DNA of 64,000 bases. It comes from Candidatus Brocadia sp. Lineage in GTDB: Bacteria > Planctomycetota > Brocadiia > Brocadiales > Brocadiaceae. The stretch covers positions 62,001 through 126,000 of the forward strand of contig SOEU01000001.1 in the NCBI GenBank assembly GCA_021646415.1, read 5' to 3'. Shown here in pieces: positions 35,847-45,173 of this stretch. The notes below the pieces were generated by a model. It was given only the letters and a program-made list of their open reading frames with translations, was not told where the DNA came from and made no database searches. The position numbers and the translations under genes are program-made. The stretch's first letter is position 1. Each line of letters starts with the position of its first letter.

Positions 35847-37379
35847 CTATAAGAATTTCCCTTGAATAATATTGATTAACAGCCTTTTCCCCTTCTCCAT
35901 AATTTCATGTGTTCTTCCTTCCAGATTTAAACGGAGCAGGGGTTCAGTATTGGATTTTCTCACGTTAAACCACCAGTCACTGTATTCAACGGTAACTCCG
36001 TCCAGATGGTCGATCTTTCCATTGGAAAATTTATTGGTAATTTCCGCAATCTTCGCATCTTTATCGTCTACCTCAAAATTCATTTCACCAGTAGAATAAT
36101 ACCTCTTCAGTGGCGCCACTATGTTCGAAAATGGGATGCGTTTTGAGCTCAAGATATCTAAAACCATGAGAAAAGCGATCATCCCGGAATCCGAATAGTA
36201 ATTATCCCTGAAATAGTAGTGCCCTGAGAGTTCTCCGCCAAAGACTGCCTTTTTTTCCCGCAGTGTTGCCTTCATATAGGCATGACCAACCCGCTCACGA
36301 TAAGGCACGCCACCTGCAGCTTTTATCTCTTCGGGAACGACCCAACTCGATCGGAGGTCATACAAAATCGTTGCCCCTTTTTCCCGTTCGAGAAATTGCT
36401 TTGCAATCAACGCCGTAATGATATCGCATCCAACTGTCCGTCCCATCTCATCAATAAAGACACACCGGTCGGCATCTCCGTCGAATGCAACTCCCAGATG
36501 TGCCCTTGTCTCGCGCACCTTATGTTGCAAATCAACAAGATTCTCAGGCTTTAATGGATTGGCTTCGTGATTGGGGAAATTTCCGTCCAGTTCAAAATAC
36601 AACGGGATAATTTCGATGGGAAGCCCTTCACAAACAACGGGGACCGTTTTACCTGCCATCCCGTTTCCCGCATCGATTACTATACGAAGGTGTCTGAGGT
36701 TGCTGGCAAATTTTAAGACGTGCTTTTTATAATCCCCAAAGATATCGCTCTGAATGACCTTGCCAAGTTGCTCCCCGCGTGGGGGATGATATTGTTTTGT
36801 CAGTTTTGCAATCCGCTCTATCCCCGTCTCATAACTGACGGGAATGGCCTGTTTCCTGCATATTTTTAATCCGTTATACCCAGCGGGATTATGAGAGGCG
36901 GTAACCATGACACTTCCGTCATACTTATAATGTCCCACAGTGAAATAAGTCATCTCCGTTGAAACGACACCCACATTAACAACATTCAGTCCTGCTGTGC
37001 ATAAACCATCGATCAGGGCATTGGCAAGTGGTTTCGAAGATGGCCTCATATCCCTGCCGACAACGATGTTTTTCGCATCAGGATTTTCTTCCTTAAAAAA
37101 TTGGGATATGGCCGTTCCGATCTTGTGTACCGTCTGATCATTAATCTCCGATGGATATTTCCCGCGAATATCGTAACTCTTAAAGATATTCATAGAAAGT
37201 TTAGACTCAGCATGTGACGGGTTAAGGCTCGCCGGTTCAACCTTCTCCAGACATACATTGCATTTAGGATAATTCACCCTCTGCCTGCCCCTGCATACGG
37301 AATAGCTAATGGTATACGACTCGCCCGGACAACGGCGCTGTCTTTCTTCAGCCCTTTCAAGAATTGGTCCTTTTTTCAT
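35847..37379 (-). CDS. Phosphomannomutase/phosphoglucomutase with N-terminal Cys motif
   Basis: A 510-residue alpha-D-phosphohexomutase. The active-site serine is S162 in MVTASHNPAGYNGLK, the metal loop is AFDGDADRC, the sugar loop is FGGELSGHYYF, and the phosphate loop is RKSNTEPLLRLN. It interconverts hexose 6- and 1-phosphates for GDP-mannose or UDP-glucose synthesis, matching the EPS context. The first 62 residues precede the usual start (MNIFKSYDIRGKYP at 37193) and contain C17, C29, C40 and C43 in a zinc-knuckle-like pattern. GAGGAG lies 8 nt before the ATG at 37379, supporting the long form. Confidence 0.9.
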   Translation of the reverse strand: MKKGPILERAEERQRRCPGESYTISYSVCRGRQRVNYPKCNVCLEKVEPASLNPSHAESKLSMNIFKSYDIRGKYPSEINDQTVHKIGTAISQFFKEENPDAKNIVVGRDMRPSSKPLANALIDGLCTAGLNVVNVGVVSTEMTYFTVGHYKYDGSVMVTASHNPAGYNGLKICRKQAIPVSYETGIERIAKLTKQYHPPRGEQLGKVIQSDIFGDYKKHVLKFASNLRHLRIVIDAGNGMAGKTVPVVCEGLPIEIIPLYFELDGNFPNHEANPLKPENLVDLQHKVRETRAHLGVAFDGDADRCVFIDEMGRTVGCDIITALIAKQFLEREKGATILYDLRSSWVVPEEIKAAGGVPYRERVGHAYMKATLREKKAVFGGELSGHYYFRDNYYSDSGMIAFLMVLDILSSKRIPFSNIVAPLKRYYSTGEMNFEVDDKDAKIAEITNKFSNGKIDHLDGVTVEYSDWWFNVRKSNTEPLLRLNLEGRTHEIMEKGKRLLINIIQGKFL

Positions 37380-37391
37380 AAATGCTGCTCC

Positions 37392-37970
37392 TCACAGTTT
37401 CAGCAACTGTCTCCCCGCATCAAATGCCTGTTGTAAGAGATCCTGCCTCTTATTTACAGAGCCTTTCTCTTCCAATCCGGCACACAAAATGTCGCCAGCG
37501 TATTTCGTATCTAATACATGGAAAAAAGACTTTATTGTTTTTACAGCACCGGTAAACAACCCTTCCCCGGCATCGCGTGCTGCAGTTGCGATAAAAAACC
37601 CCCTTGCAAACCTTCCATCTTCCCTGATTGGTAAGTTTAAAATATATTTCCGGGCCCAAAAAGCCTGACAACGGTCAATAAGCGCCTTCAGCTGCGCACT
37701 TACACCCATAAAGTAGATGGGGGTGGCAACAACAATAGCGTCTGCAGCCACGAGCTGGGAATAAATTTTTTGCATATCGTCACCGATAACACACACCCCT
37801 TTTTCAAAACAGCCACCGCAAGAATTACAGGGGGCAATCTGTAAATCACGTACGATGATCTTTTCCACGCCGGCATTACTTGTCTCGGCGCCTTTCATGG
37901 CTTGATCGAGCAATATGTCGGAGTTACCCTGGGGACGCGGGCTGCCAAAGATGCCAATCACTTTTTTCAT
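37392..37970 (-). CDS. Iron-sulfur flavoprotein (NADPH-dependent FMN reductase family)
   Basis: A 192-residue flavodoxin-like protein. [17 protein letters not shown] near the N-terminus binds the FMN phosphate. The compact cluster motif C48-C51-C54-C60 ([13 protein letters not shown]) is that of the ISF family, which carries a [4Fe-4S] cluster next to [23 protein letters not shown] is the usual second FMN loop. Such proteins transfer electrons in anaerobes; the partner is unknown. Its ATG overlaps the stop of the upstream UXS-like gene by 4 bp. Its place in an EPS operon is curious and may simply be a shared transcript. Confidence 0.85.
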   Translation of the reverse strand: MKKVIGIFGSPRPQGNSDILLDQAMKGAETSNAGVEKIIVRDLQIAPCNSCGGCFEKGVCVIGDDMQKIYSQLVAADAIVVATPIYFMGVSAQLKALIDRCQAFWARKYILNLPIREDGRFARGFFIATAARDAGEGLFTGAVKTIKSFFHVLDTKYAGDILCAGLEEKGSVNKRQDLLQQAFDAGRQLLKL

Positions 37971-38917
37971 AGATTTTTTTCGAGGGAAGCTAACGCATCT
38001 TTAAAATATCCAAGCGTTTTACGCAGACCTTCTTCACGAACAATCTTTGGTTCCCAGCCTAAAACATTCTTTGCCCTGGAGATGTCGGGTTGCCGAATCT
38101 TTGGGTCATCAACCGGAAGGGGTTTGAATATAATCTTGCTTTTGCTTCCGGTGAGGGCTAGTATCTCCTTTGCCAGCTGGTGAATAGTTATCTCCTCAGG
38201 ATTACCGATATTTACAGGATCATGCTCCTTTGAAAGAAGCAACCGATAGATACCTTCAATGAGATCGGAAACGAAGCAGAAACTCCTCGTCTGCAAACCG
38301 TTCCCGAACACGGTAATATCCTCACCCCTGATTGCCTGGCACATAAAATTCGGGAGTGCACGGCCGTCTTTTATTCGCATTCTGGGTCCGTAAGTATTGA
38401 ATATTCTCACGATTCTGGTATCCACATGATGGTATCGATGATATGCCATAGTCATTGCTTCCGCAAATCGTTTTGCCTCGTCATAAACCCCTCTCGGGCC
38501 AACAGGATTCACATGACCCCAATAATCTTCCCGTTGAGGATGGATTTGAGGGTCTCCGTACACCTCTGAGGTGGATGCCAAAAGGAATCTTGCCTTCTTT
38601 GCCTTGGCCAACCCCAGGCTGTTTAAGGTACCCAGGGAACCAACCTTTAAGGTTTGTATAGGGAATTCCAGGTAGTCAAAGGGACTGGCCGGCGAAGCAA
38701 AGTGCAGCACATTATCAACGTGTCCATCCACATACATGTAATCGCTTACATTGTGCTTTATAAAGCGGAATTGGCTGTTTCCCATCAAGTGGACTATATT
38801 CTCTGCCTTTCCCGTCAACAGGTTGTCAATGCATAGAACCTCATGCCCCTTCTCGATCAGATAATCACACAGGTGTGAACCGATAAACCCGGCACCACCC
38901 GTAATTACCGTTCTCAT
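37967..38917 (-). CDS. NAD-dependent sugar epimerase/decarboxylase (UDP-glucuronate decarboxylase-like)
   Basis: A 316-residue extended SDR. Start ATG at 38917: GAAGGGG lies 9 nt upstream, better placed than for the in-frame ATG at 38935. The NAD motif is [30 protein letters not shown] and the catalytic YDEAK (Y145, K149) within [15 protein letters not shown] match UDP-xylose synthase-type enzymes, as do [10 protein letters not shown] and [16 protein letters not shown]. The likely reaction is UDP-glucuronate to UDP-xylose plus CO2, supplying EPS. It is the first gene of the minus-strand operon. A dTDP-glucose dehydratase-like activity is less likely. Confidence 0.85.
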   Translation of the reverse strand: MRTVITGGAGFIGSHLCDYLIEKGHEVLCIDNLLTGKAENIVHLMGNSQFRFIKHNVSDYMYVDGHVDNVLHFASPASPFDYLEFPIQTLKVGSLGTLNSLGLAKAKKARFLLASTSEVYGDPQIHPQREDYWGHVNPVGPRGVYDEAKRFAEAMTMAYHRYHHVDTRIVRIFNTYGPRMRIKDGRALPNFMCQAIRGEDITVFGNGLQTRSFCFVSDLIEGIYRLLLSKEHDPVNIGNPEEITIHQLAKEILALTGSKSKIIFKPLPVDDPKIRQPDISRAKNVLGWEPKIVREEGLRKTLGYFKDALASLEKNL

Positions 38918-39169
38918 GGAAGTATACCCCTTCAAAATCTGTAAATTCTAATAACATAAAGAACTTACGTTGAATTTTACAATATTTTCATCAAAATGCA
39001 ATCCAAAATCACCGGTATCTAATTATGAGAAGGCAACCTTGTTATTGTGGTCACTCAGCCAGTGACCAATAATGACGAGTTCATGGTTGTTTCTTTGTAA
39101 ACGATGATGCAGCAGTAAAGCGATGTTATAAATCGGAAAGATGGAATGGGTAGGAAAAGATATTGAAGA

Positions 39170-40447
39170 CTAGAAGGCTGCGCCTATGGTAAAGGTAATG
39201 ACGTGCTTTTCCCTGCCAAGGTCTCTTGAATCGTCTGATTCCGAGTCGCGGTTTTCGAGCCAGTAACTTAATTCTGCAAATAACCATTTCTGAATCCTGT
39301 AATCTACAGAAGTCCTGACCCCCCATGCAAAGACCTCTGCATCGGATTCGCCCTCATGAATAGCAGGAATATCCAGGAGTTGATAATAGTTTGAAAAGCT
39401 CGCCTCGATTTTTTCTGTTAATTTTCTTCGAAAAGTCAAATAAACGGAATTTAGTTCATAAAAGCTTCTTTCAGGCAATCCAATAATCTCTTCCTGACTT
39501 CTCCGCAGCATGACGGAGAAATTGGTTATGGTATTCAACTGTGTTTTCGATTCCAAAGAAAATACCACCCCGCTAAATTGATCAAACCCCTCTTCTTCAT
39601 AATCACGCACACGATAGCCTATCTTAAATATGCCGGTTGTCTTTGCCGTCTCTTTCCATTGCACGCCAGCCAGGGATTCATAAAACACAGAATCACTTAT
39701 GACGTTGGTATCGTAATTTGTTTTGCCGAAATTCAATTCGGCCAAGGTATCTAATTTTGTAAGGAGCTTATACGTTAACCGTGTGCCTATTTTCTGTTCA
39801 TTATAACTTGAGTCTTCGAACGTGTCATACTGATGGTCATTGTTAGAATAAGAGATTTCTGAGTCGAACCTGGCAAAATAGTCGGGGAGGAAAACGGTTG
39901 TGGTGAAATAGTTTGATCTCCTCCTTGTTCTCTGGATTAAATTCCCGTAAATAAGATCGAAGGTCGGAGGTATCTCGGTATCTTCAAGCCTGTTATGAAG
40001 GATAATGCCCAGCCCGCGCGGGAGTACTGTTTTCCATGAGCCTTCAACGTATTGCTCCACGCGCCCCTGATCAGGATTTTCACGGTAATCCAGAAAGTTT
40101 GCGAGGTAACTTACACTAAATTCACTTTTCAGGCCTCTGATTGGCAAGAAGAGATTCATCCCCGGCGAATACATGGTAATAAGATCAGATTCTTCATCAT
40201 CAGGGGTATCAAAAATATTACTGTCAAATATCTCGCTTATTGCAAACAAAGGATGGAGCCTAAGGGGTCCTAGCTGTAAATTGCCTTGCGTACTGTCTAT
40301 CCGGGATAATTCAACGGGCACTGTATATTGTGCATCAGTCTCGTGACAGAGTGTTTGCTGGAAAAAAATGATGAAGAGAAATGAGAAAAAATGAAGGAAG
40401 ATTTTCTTTTTGTAAAATGAAAAAGGATGTTTGAGGTTTTTGGGCAT
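39170..40447 (-). CDS. Outer-membrane beta-barrel protein, EPS-locus type
   Basis: A 425-residue protein with a long signal peptide (basic start, then FLHFFSFLFIIFFQQTLCHETDA). The mature part is rich in alternating aromatic strands (GIILHNRLEDTEIPP, YFARFDSEISYSNND, LFAELSYWLENRDSE) and ends in a phenylalanine (VITFTIGAAF), the usual signal for outer-membrane barrel insertion. PLFAISEIFDSNIFDTPDDEESDLITMYSPG near the start is typical of barrel proteins encoded in Gram-negative EPS loci. It probably takes part in glycan export. It is divergent from the second Wza-like gene. Confidence 0.8.
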   Translation of the reverse strand: MPKNLKHPFSFYKKKIFLHFFSFLFIIFFQQTLCHETDAQYTVPVELSRIDSTQGNLQLGPLRLHPLFAISEIFDSNIFDTPDDEESDLITMYSPGMNLFLPIRGLKSEFSVSYLANFLDYRENPDQGRVEQYVEGSWKTVLPRGLGIILHNRLEDTEIPPTFDLIYGNLIQRTRRRSNYFTTTVFLPDYFARFDSEISYSNNDHQYDTFEDSSYNEQKIGTRLTYKLLTKLDTLAELNFGKTNYDTNVISDSVFYESLAGVQWKETAKTTGIFKIGYRVRDYEEEGFDQFSGVVFSLESKTQLNTITNFSVMLRRSQEEIIGLPERSFYELNSVYLTFRRKLTEKIEASFSNYYQLLDIPAIHEGESDAEVFAWGVRTSVDYRIQKWLFAELSYWLENRDSESDDSRDLGREKHVITFTIGAAF

Positions 40448-40614
40448 CTTTTCTCGTTTACCGTCGCTTTGTTGCTCAAATAATTTTTATAACTTGAAAC
40501 ATTTTCTTTACCTGTATATAATAATGAGAAAATTTAGCCGCTATTATATAAGAGTTATTGGCCGTAATCAATGAGTTTATCTCTGAAATCTTTCATCTTC
40601 TCAAAACATATCAT

Positions 40615-41301
40615 ATGTCTATTACTGTCAAATATCCTCTGTTAGCAATTCTATTACTGGTACTTTGTTCTTGCGCTTCCACTGGCTGGAATGAAAATAT
40701 ACAGTCAGGAGATAGCAATATTTCAAAAGGATTATCAGAAGTTCAGCCTATTGCAGGAAAGGGTGGGGACATGAACGATAAGAGCCGGACTGATTATCAT
40801 ATCCGGTGTAAAGACATCCTATATATTGATGTGTACAATGAGCCGGAATTGAGTTATGACCAACAAAAGCAGAAATCCTTGCGCGTCTCCACGGATGGTA
40901 AGATCTCTTTTCCCCTTATAGGCGACATTGAGGTAGCCGGGCTCACGCCGTTTCAATTGGAAAGAAAACTGGAAGAACTCCTGGGTGATGGTTATCTGAT
41001 AAATCCCCATGTCTCTGTTATTGTGGGGAGTTATCATGGTTCGGTATGTGTCATCGGACAGGTGAAAAGTCCAGGAGAGATAAAATTACAGGACAGGGAA
41101 ATTACCGTTGTCGAGGCAATTTCTATGAGGGGGGGATTTACTGATATTGCCTCTTCCAATCGCACTTACATCGTCAGGATGGAAAACGGTGAAAAAAAAA
41201 TAATTCAGGTAAAGGTAAACAAAATTATTAAAAACAAAAAAGGCGAGGCTATTGTCCTGAAACCCGATGATACCGTGGTCGTTCCGGAGGCATTCTTTTA
41301 A
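40615..41301 (+). CDS. Polysaccharide export (Wza-like) lipoprotein, second copy
   Basis: A 228-residue protein starting at ATG 40615 with SITVKYPLLAILLLVLCSC, a lipoprotein signal with lipobox LCSC. The export domain (RCKDILYIDVYNEPELSY, LRVSTDGKISFPLIGDIEVAG) is followed by an SLBB-like segment (VCVIGQVKSPGEIKLQDREITVVEAI). It is homologous to but clearly diverged from the gene at 5060. The frame is open to a TTG at 40558, but the signal peptide favours 40615. Paired divergently with the barrel gene. No Wzc-like kinase is in the window. Confidence 0.85.
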   Translation: MSITVKYPLLAILLLVLCSCASTGWNENIQSGDSNISKGLSEVQPIAGKGGDMNDKSRTDYHIRCKDILYIDVYNEPELSYDQQKQKSLRVSTDGKISFPLIGDIEVAGLTPFQLERKLEELLGDGYLINPHVSVIVGSYHGSVCVIGQVKSPGEIKLQDREITVVEAISMRGGFTDIASSNRTYIVRMENGEKKIIQVKVNKIIKNKKGEAIVLKPDDTVVVPEAFF

Positions 41302-41560
41302 GGATGATATGGGCACTGCTGATGGCCAGTTCGGCAGTGGTATAAGATTTGAATCGTTTATCGAGTGAAAGTTGTTCGATAGTTTTCAGATCGTCAGCCG
41401 ATCCTTTCTGCAGTAGTTCATCCACTATTTCAAATCCGGCTTCATAAAACAAATCAAGATAATCCCGATGTCTTAAACGATTTTGGTAATGCAACGTGGG
41501 ACTGAAGGGTGACCATTGTCTTTCTGAATATTGCAAAAAATTATAAATAGTCAGCGTTGT
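41249..41560 (-). pseudogene. 3' remnant of a methyltransferase gene
   Basis: Reads NFLQYSERQWSPFSPTLHYQ, then a YLDLFYEAGFEIVDE segment and SSAHIILKR on the minus strand, like the C-terminal part of EPS-locus SAM methyltransferases. The catalytic N-terminal half is missing. The frame upstream is replaced by a repeat with GCGGGAATCC (about 41601-41690), and the end overlaps the Wza-like gene. Broken and presumably not functional. Confidence 0.6.
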
Positions 41561-41846
41561 CTGGTTAGAAATTTGCATGACTTGTTTTATTGCTCTCGAG
41601 ATGTCATTCCCGCATGTTTTTAGCGGGAATCCAGGAGGTTCAGGGTTTACTGGATACCCGATAAAAGCGTTCGGGTATGACAAAACCGTACCTGCAAATT
41701 TCTAACCGGACAACGCTGATTCACAGCACAAGTTCAAGCTTTAGAGTACCGTTCAAATATATGGTCCAATCTCCAAGATCGAACCAGCCTTGGCTTAACC
41801 CACGCTACCGTAAAACCGCTTCAATAAAATGAAAATTCCTCTATAA

Positions 41847-42143
41847 TCAGGAAGATTGCCCAAATATCTCGGATACTACTGCTGTAATATCAGGCTGTGG
41901 TTCAGATTGATCATCTAACTGGATGGGATTTTGAACCTGAACTATTACTCTTGTTTGTAACTTCAAGGTAAACAGGCGATTTAACCTCCCTGCACATGCC
42001 GCATGTTTACTTCCTGTTGGTGTCATATCCATAATCCTCCCATCGAGAAGTTCCACTCTATCATCTTCATGCAGAATGTTCCTTTCTACCAGCTTGTGAT
42101 ATTCTTTGACAGTGAAACGATGGATCAACAATGTCGTGTTCAT
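41847..42143 (-). pseudogene. Truncated Uma2-family (DUF820, PDDEXK-like) protein
   Basis: About 98 codons from ATG 42143: FTVKEYHKLVERNILHEDDRVELLDGRIMDMTP, then QNPIQLDDQSEPQPDITAVV. This is the N-terminal two-thirds of a Uma2-type protein, normally about 190 residues. It stops soon after the PQPD motif, so the second half of the nuclease-like core is missing. The family is common in genomes rich in mobile elements, with unproven function. Probably a decaying gene. Confidence 0.65.
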
Positions 42144-42182
42144 AATCACGAACCTCCGCAAAAAACGTTGCAAATTATTACC

Positions 42183-43343
42183 CTAATTTTTATTCTGAAG
42201 AAGATTTGCCTGGTACACTCGCAGAAAGATTTTTACCACCCGATGAAGGTCTTCCCTGCTGAGATTTGAACCGGACGGCAGGCAAAGTCCCTTATCGAAT
42301 AATTCTTCAGCCACACCGGAACCATAATAGGGGAAATTCTGAAAAACCGGCTGCAGATGGAGTGGCTTCCATACCGGCCTGGACTCAATGTTTTCAGATT
42401 CCAGGGCCAATCGCATATCCTCCCTTGTGGAACCACATTTTGAAGGATCAATGGTCAGACATGTTAACCATCGATTACTTTTGCCAAACCCTGCCTCCGG
42501 CATAAACTGAATACCGGGCAAACCTCCTAATTCTTTTTGATAAAAGTCAAAGTTGTCCCTGCGTGCCTGCACCCGCTCTGACAAAACACGGAGCTGTCCC
42601 CGGCCTATTCCTGCAAGCACATTGCTCAGCCGGTAATTATAACCAATATGGGAATGCTGGTAATGGGGGGCATGGTCCCTTGCCTGTGTTGCCAGGAACT
42701 TTGCCTTCCGGATCAAGCCCTCGTTATCGGAGACCAGCATCCCGCCGGAAGAACAGGTAATGATTTTGTTGCCATTGAAAGAAAATATCCCGAATTTACC
42801 AAAAGTTCCTGTGTGCCTCCCTTTGTAGTAAGCTCCAAGAGACTCTGCCGCATCTTCAATGAGAGGAATCTCATATTGATTGCAAAGATTCATTATAGGG
42901 TCAATATCTGCGCTCTGTCCATACAGATGGACAACAATTACCGCCTTTGGCCTTTTCCCCTTCCTGATCCTATCCCGAATGGCATCTTCAAGGCAGTTGC
43001 AGTCCATATTCCAGGCGCCGGATTCGCTGTCTATGAATATCGGGGTTGCCCCCTGGTAGGTAATCGGATTCGCGCTGGCTGCAAACGTAAGTGTAGAACA
43101 GATAACTTCATCGCCAGGCTGAATTCCCAATAAAATTAATGCCAAGTGAATGGCGGCGCTTCCGGAACTGACTGCTGCGGCAAATCGGGAGCCCGTAATT
43201 TCGCAAAATTCCTTTTCAAACATATCTACATGGGGGCCAACGGGGGCAATCCAATTTGTTTCAAATGCCTCTTTTACAAATTCAAATTCTTTGACTCCCA
43301 TATGGGGAGAAGAAAGGTAAATGCGTTTTTTATTCATAGTCAT
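42183..43343 (-). CDS. DegT/DnrJ/EryC1/StrS aminotransferase
   Basis: A 386-residue PLP enzyme. The internal-aldimine lysine is K193 in FSFNGNKIITCSSGGML, and the cofactor aspartate is D164 in LIEDAAESLGAYYKG. The N-terminal IYLSSPHMGVKEFEFVKEAFETNWIAPVGPHVD is typical of sugar aminotransferases of the PglE/WecE group. It would convert a 4-keto UDP-sugar into an amino sugar for the glycan's first residue. It lies 260 bp before the initiating sugar transferase on the same strand, a frequent pairing (as in pglC-pglE-like loci). Confidence 0.88.
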   Translation of the reverse strand: MTMNKKRIYLSSPHMGVKEFEFVKEAFETNWIAPVGPHVDMFEKEFCEITGSRFAAAVSSGSAAIHLALILLGIQPGDEVICSTLTFAASANPITYQGATPIFIDSESGAWNMDCNCLEDAIRDRIRKGKRPKAVIVVHLYGQSADIDPIMNLCNQYEIPLIEDAAESLGAYYKGRHTGTFGKFGIFSFNGNKIITCSSGGMLVSDNEGLIRKAKFLATQARDHAPHYQHSHIGYNYRLSNVLAGIGRGQLRVLSERVQARRDNFDFYQKELGGLPGIQFMPEAGFGKSNRWLTCLTIDPSKCGSTREDMRLALESENIESRPVWKPLHLQPVFQNFPYYGSGVAEELFDKGLCLPSGSNLSREDLHRVVKIFLRVYQANLLQNKN

Positions 43344-43356
43344 AAATCAGGTTGGG

Positions 43357-43395
43357 TTTAAAAGACAAAATCTAAAAGACAAAATCTAAAAGACT
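43357..43395. repeat. Short tandem repeat
   Basis: AAAAGACAAAATCT is repeated about two and a half times upstream of the aminotransferase gene. Probable slippage product; it might affect leader spacing. Confidence 0.6.
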
Positions 43396-43600
43396 TTTTT
43401 TATATAAACGAACTCATTACCCACCCCTTTATCCCCTGCCCAAGAAAGTTCCCTTCTAGAGGGTGGTCGTGGGATGCGTCAATAGGATAACAAAATAGTT
43501 TGAAATTCCTTGTATAAGCAGTAAATTAAGCCTTTGTCGATTTTTTGCCACGAAAACACTGCATCACAAAGAAAAACTTTGTGTCTGGTTTGCTTACCTG

Positions 43601-44266
43601 CTATTTCATCCTTTCTATTGCCTGCTTTATTTCTCTTACTACATGGTGTTCTTTTGTTGATACTTTTGCTGATAATACCCTTCCGACAGTAAGAACCCAT
43701 ACTGTTTTGAGCAGAATACCGAAATCAAAAAGAAAGGACTTCCTGTTCACGTGTTCCATCGCAAGTCCGACCTTTGCGGGAACGAAAATTTCTTCGTATG
43801 CCTTATCAGGTTTTCTGGCAAGGGAGAGCAGATCCTCCTCATTTCTCAGGTGTAATGATGCATTGCTTGTGATGCCGGGACGGACTTCCAATATCCTTTT
43901 CATTGCGCCGGTATAATTGCTTACTATCTCCGGGACATCGGGGCGGGGCCCAACAAAACTCATATCCCCTTTCAGTACGTTCCAGAGTTGCGGTAATTCA
44001 TCCAGTTTCGTCTTCCGTAAAACCCTGCCGACCTTTGTAATTCGAGGGTCATGGCCTGTAGTCACCGAGGTGCCGATGCGATCGGCATTGACCACCATAG
44101 AGCGAAATTTATATAGCCTGAATAAACATCCGTTACGCCCAACCCTTTTCTGTGAATAGATGATGGGGCCAGGAGAAGTCAGTTTAATGAGCAATGCTGT
44201 AACTATAAAAAGTGGCGAAAGTATTATAATACCGATCAAAGATACAATAAAATCAAAAATCCTCAT
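43601..44266 (-). CDS. Initiating sugar transferase (PglC/WcaJ-type bacterial sugar transferase)
   Basis: A 221-residue protein with one N-terminal membrane re-entrant helix ([29 protein letters not shown]). The catalytic domain carries [59 protein letters not shown] and [11 protein letters not shown]. This is the short, monotopic form like PglC. It transfers a phospho-sugar to undecaprenyl phosphate and so starts glycan assembly. Paired with the upstream DegT aminotransferase. Confidence 0.9.
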   Translation of the reverse strand: MRIFDFIVSLIGIIILSPLFIVTALLIKLTSPGPIIYSQKRVGRNGCLFRLYKFRSMVVNADRIGTSVTTGHDPRITKVGRVLRKTKLDELPQLWNVLKGDMSFVGPRPDVPEIVSNYTGAMKRILEVRPGITSNASLHLRNEEDLLSLARKPDKAYEEIFVPAKVGLAMEHVNRKSFLFDFGILLKTVWVLTVGRVLSAKVSTKEHHVVREIKQAIERMK

Positions 44267-44320
44267 GAGCAGACATTTCCAAAAGAGATTTTTTCTGGTT
44301 TGTAATATCCTTCAGTGTCT

Positions 44321-44719
44321 TCAACATTTTTCTTCCCAAATAGTTTTAACCCTGTATTGTGCAATGAAAGAATCGGAAGTTACAATAGGTAATTTTTCCA
44401 ACTGTGCCTGGGCAATAATCATGCGGTCAAAAGGATCTCTATGGTGGTGTGGAAGACTAAAAACATGAAGGGCATGGCTTATCTGTATTGGCAACCCTTG
44501 TATTGTATTTAACGCCATTTGTTCTGACACAAAAATCTGAGGTTTATTCGGTAACTTTATCCTGCCAATTTTTGCCTTAATCGCTATTTCCCAGCAGCTT
44601 GCGGCACTTAAAAATAATTCATTATTACCGTCGCTGATAATATTTCTAACCGGAAGTGGTATGAGGGGACTATCAATAATCCACCAGAGAAATGCATGGG
44701 TATCTAACAAAGCCTTCAT
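44321..44719 (-). CDS. VapC-like PIN-domain toxin
   Basis: A 132-residue PIN protein. The acidic active-site residues appear as D6 in MKALLDTHAFLWW, E in ASCWEIAIKAKIGRIKLP, and D in HHHRDPFDRMIIAQAQ. The LDTHAFLWW start is typical of PIN toxins paired with Phd/YefM antitoxins. It would act as an endoribonuclease. Its ATG overlaps the antitoxin stop by 4 bp. A small addiction module inserted near the EPS locus. Confidence 0.88.
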   Translation of the reverse strand: MKALLDTHAFLWWIIDSPLIPLPVRNIISDGNNELFLSAASCWEIAIKAKIGRIKLPNKPQIFVSEQMALNTIQGLPIQISHALHVFSLPHHHRDPFDRMIIAQAQLEKLPIVTSDSFIAQYRVKTIWEEKC

Positions 44720-44949
44720 TGCTCAAATTCACTCAATACACTCTCAGGTAAAGGCTCAAAAAAATTATCTTCCAAAACTACGCGTCCCTTAGCGCTTCCT
44801 GGTTTGCGCTTTTTAGCCTCTTTTTTTACAGGAACAATGCGAGCTATAGGTTTTCCTGCTTTTGCAATAATAACCTCTTCACCGCTTCCAACACGATTTA
44901 AAAGTTGAGAAAAATGGGTTTTTGCCTCATGTATATTTACTTTAATCAT
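44716..44949 (-). CDS. Phd/YefM-family antitoxin
   Basis: A 77-residue protein: KVNIHEAKTHFSQLLNRVGSGEEVIIAKAGKPIARIVPV is the Phd/YefM dimerisation and DNA-binding core. The C-terminal tail (FFEPLPESVLSEFEQ) would neutralise the PIN toxin encoded downstream. GGAGGTG sits just before the ATG. The antitoxin-first order with a 4-bp overlap is the usual autoregulated arrangement. Confidence 0.9.
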   Translation of the reverse strand: MIKVNIHEAKTHFSQLLNRVGSGEEVIIAKAGKPIARIVPVKKEAKKRKPGSAKGRVVLEDNFFEPLPESVLSEFEQ

Positions 44950-45173
44950 CTCACACCTCCACGCCTATAGTAGACTAAGCTGTAGGCCAAGTCAATAAGT
45001 TTTTGTGTAATAAGATGACTTTCCATTTTCCACATAAGTTGCATAAAAACATAGCAAAAATGGAAAAAAGAAAAAAGGAATCGGATTCCCTTGAATTGCT
45101 TGAAATTGCTGGCTAGACAAAGAGATATCAGAAAAGACAGGAGCATATCAAAAGACATAAAAAGTCTTGGAAT

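Noticed and set aside
42648-43133. 161-codon frame antisense to the DegT aminotransferase
   Set aside because: The aminotransferase is complete with catalytic residues; the opposite frame shows no family features.
44946-45158. 70-codon frame overlapping the antitoxin start
   Set aside because: Low-complexity hydrophobic product, no ribosome site or similarity; it covers the antitoxin's promoter and ribosome-binding region.
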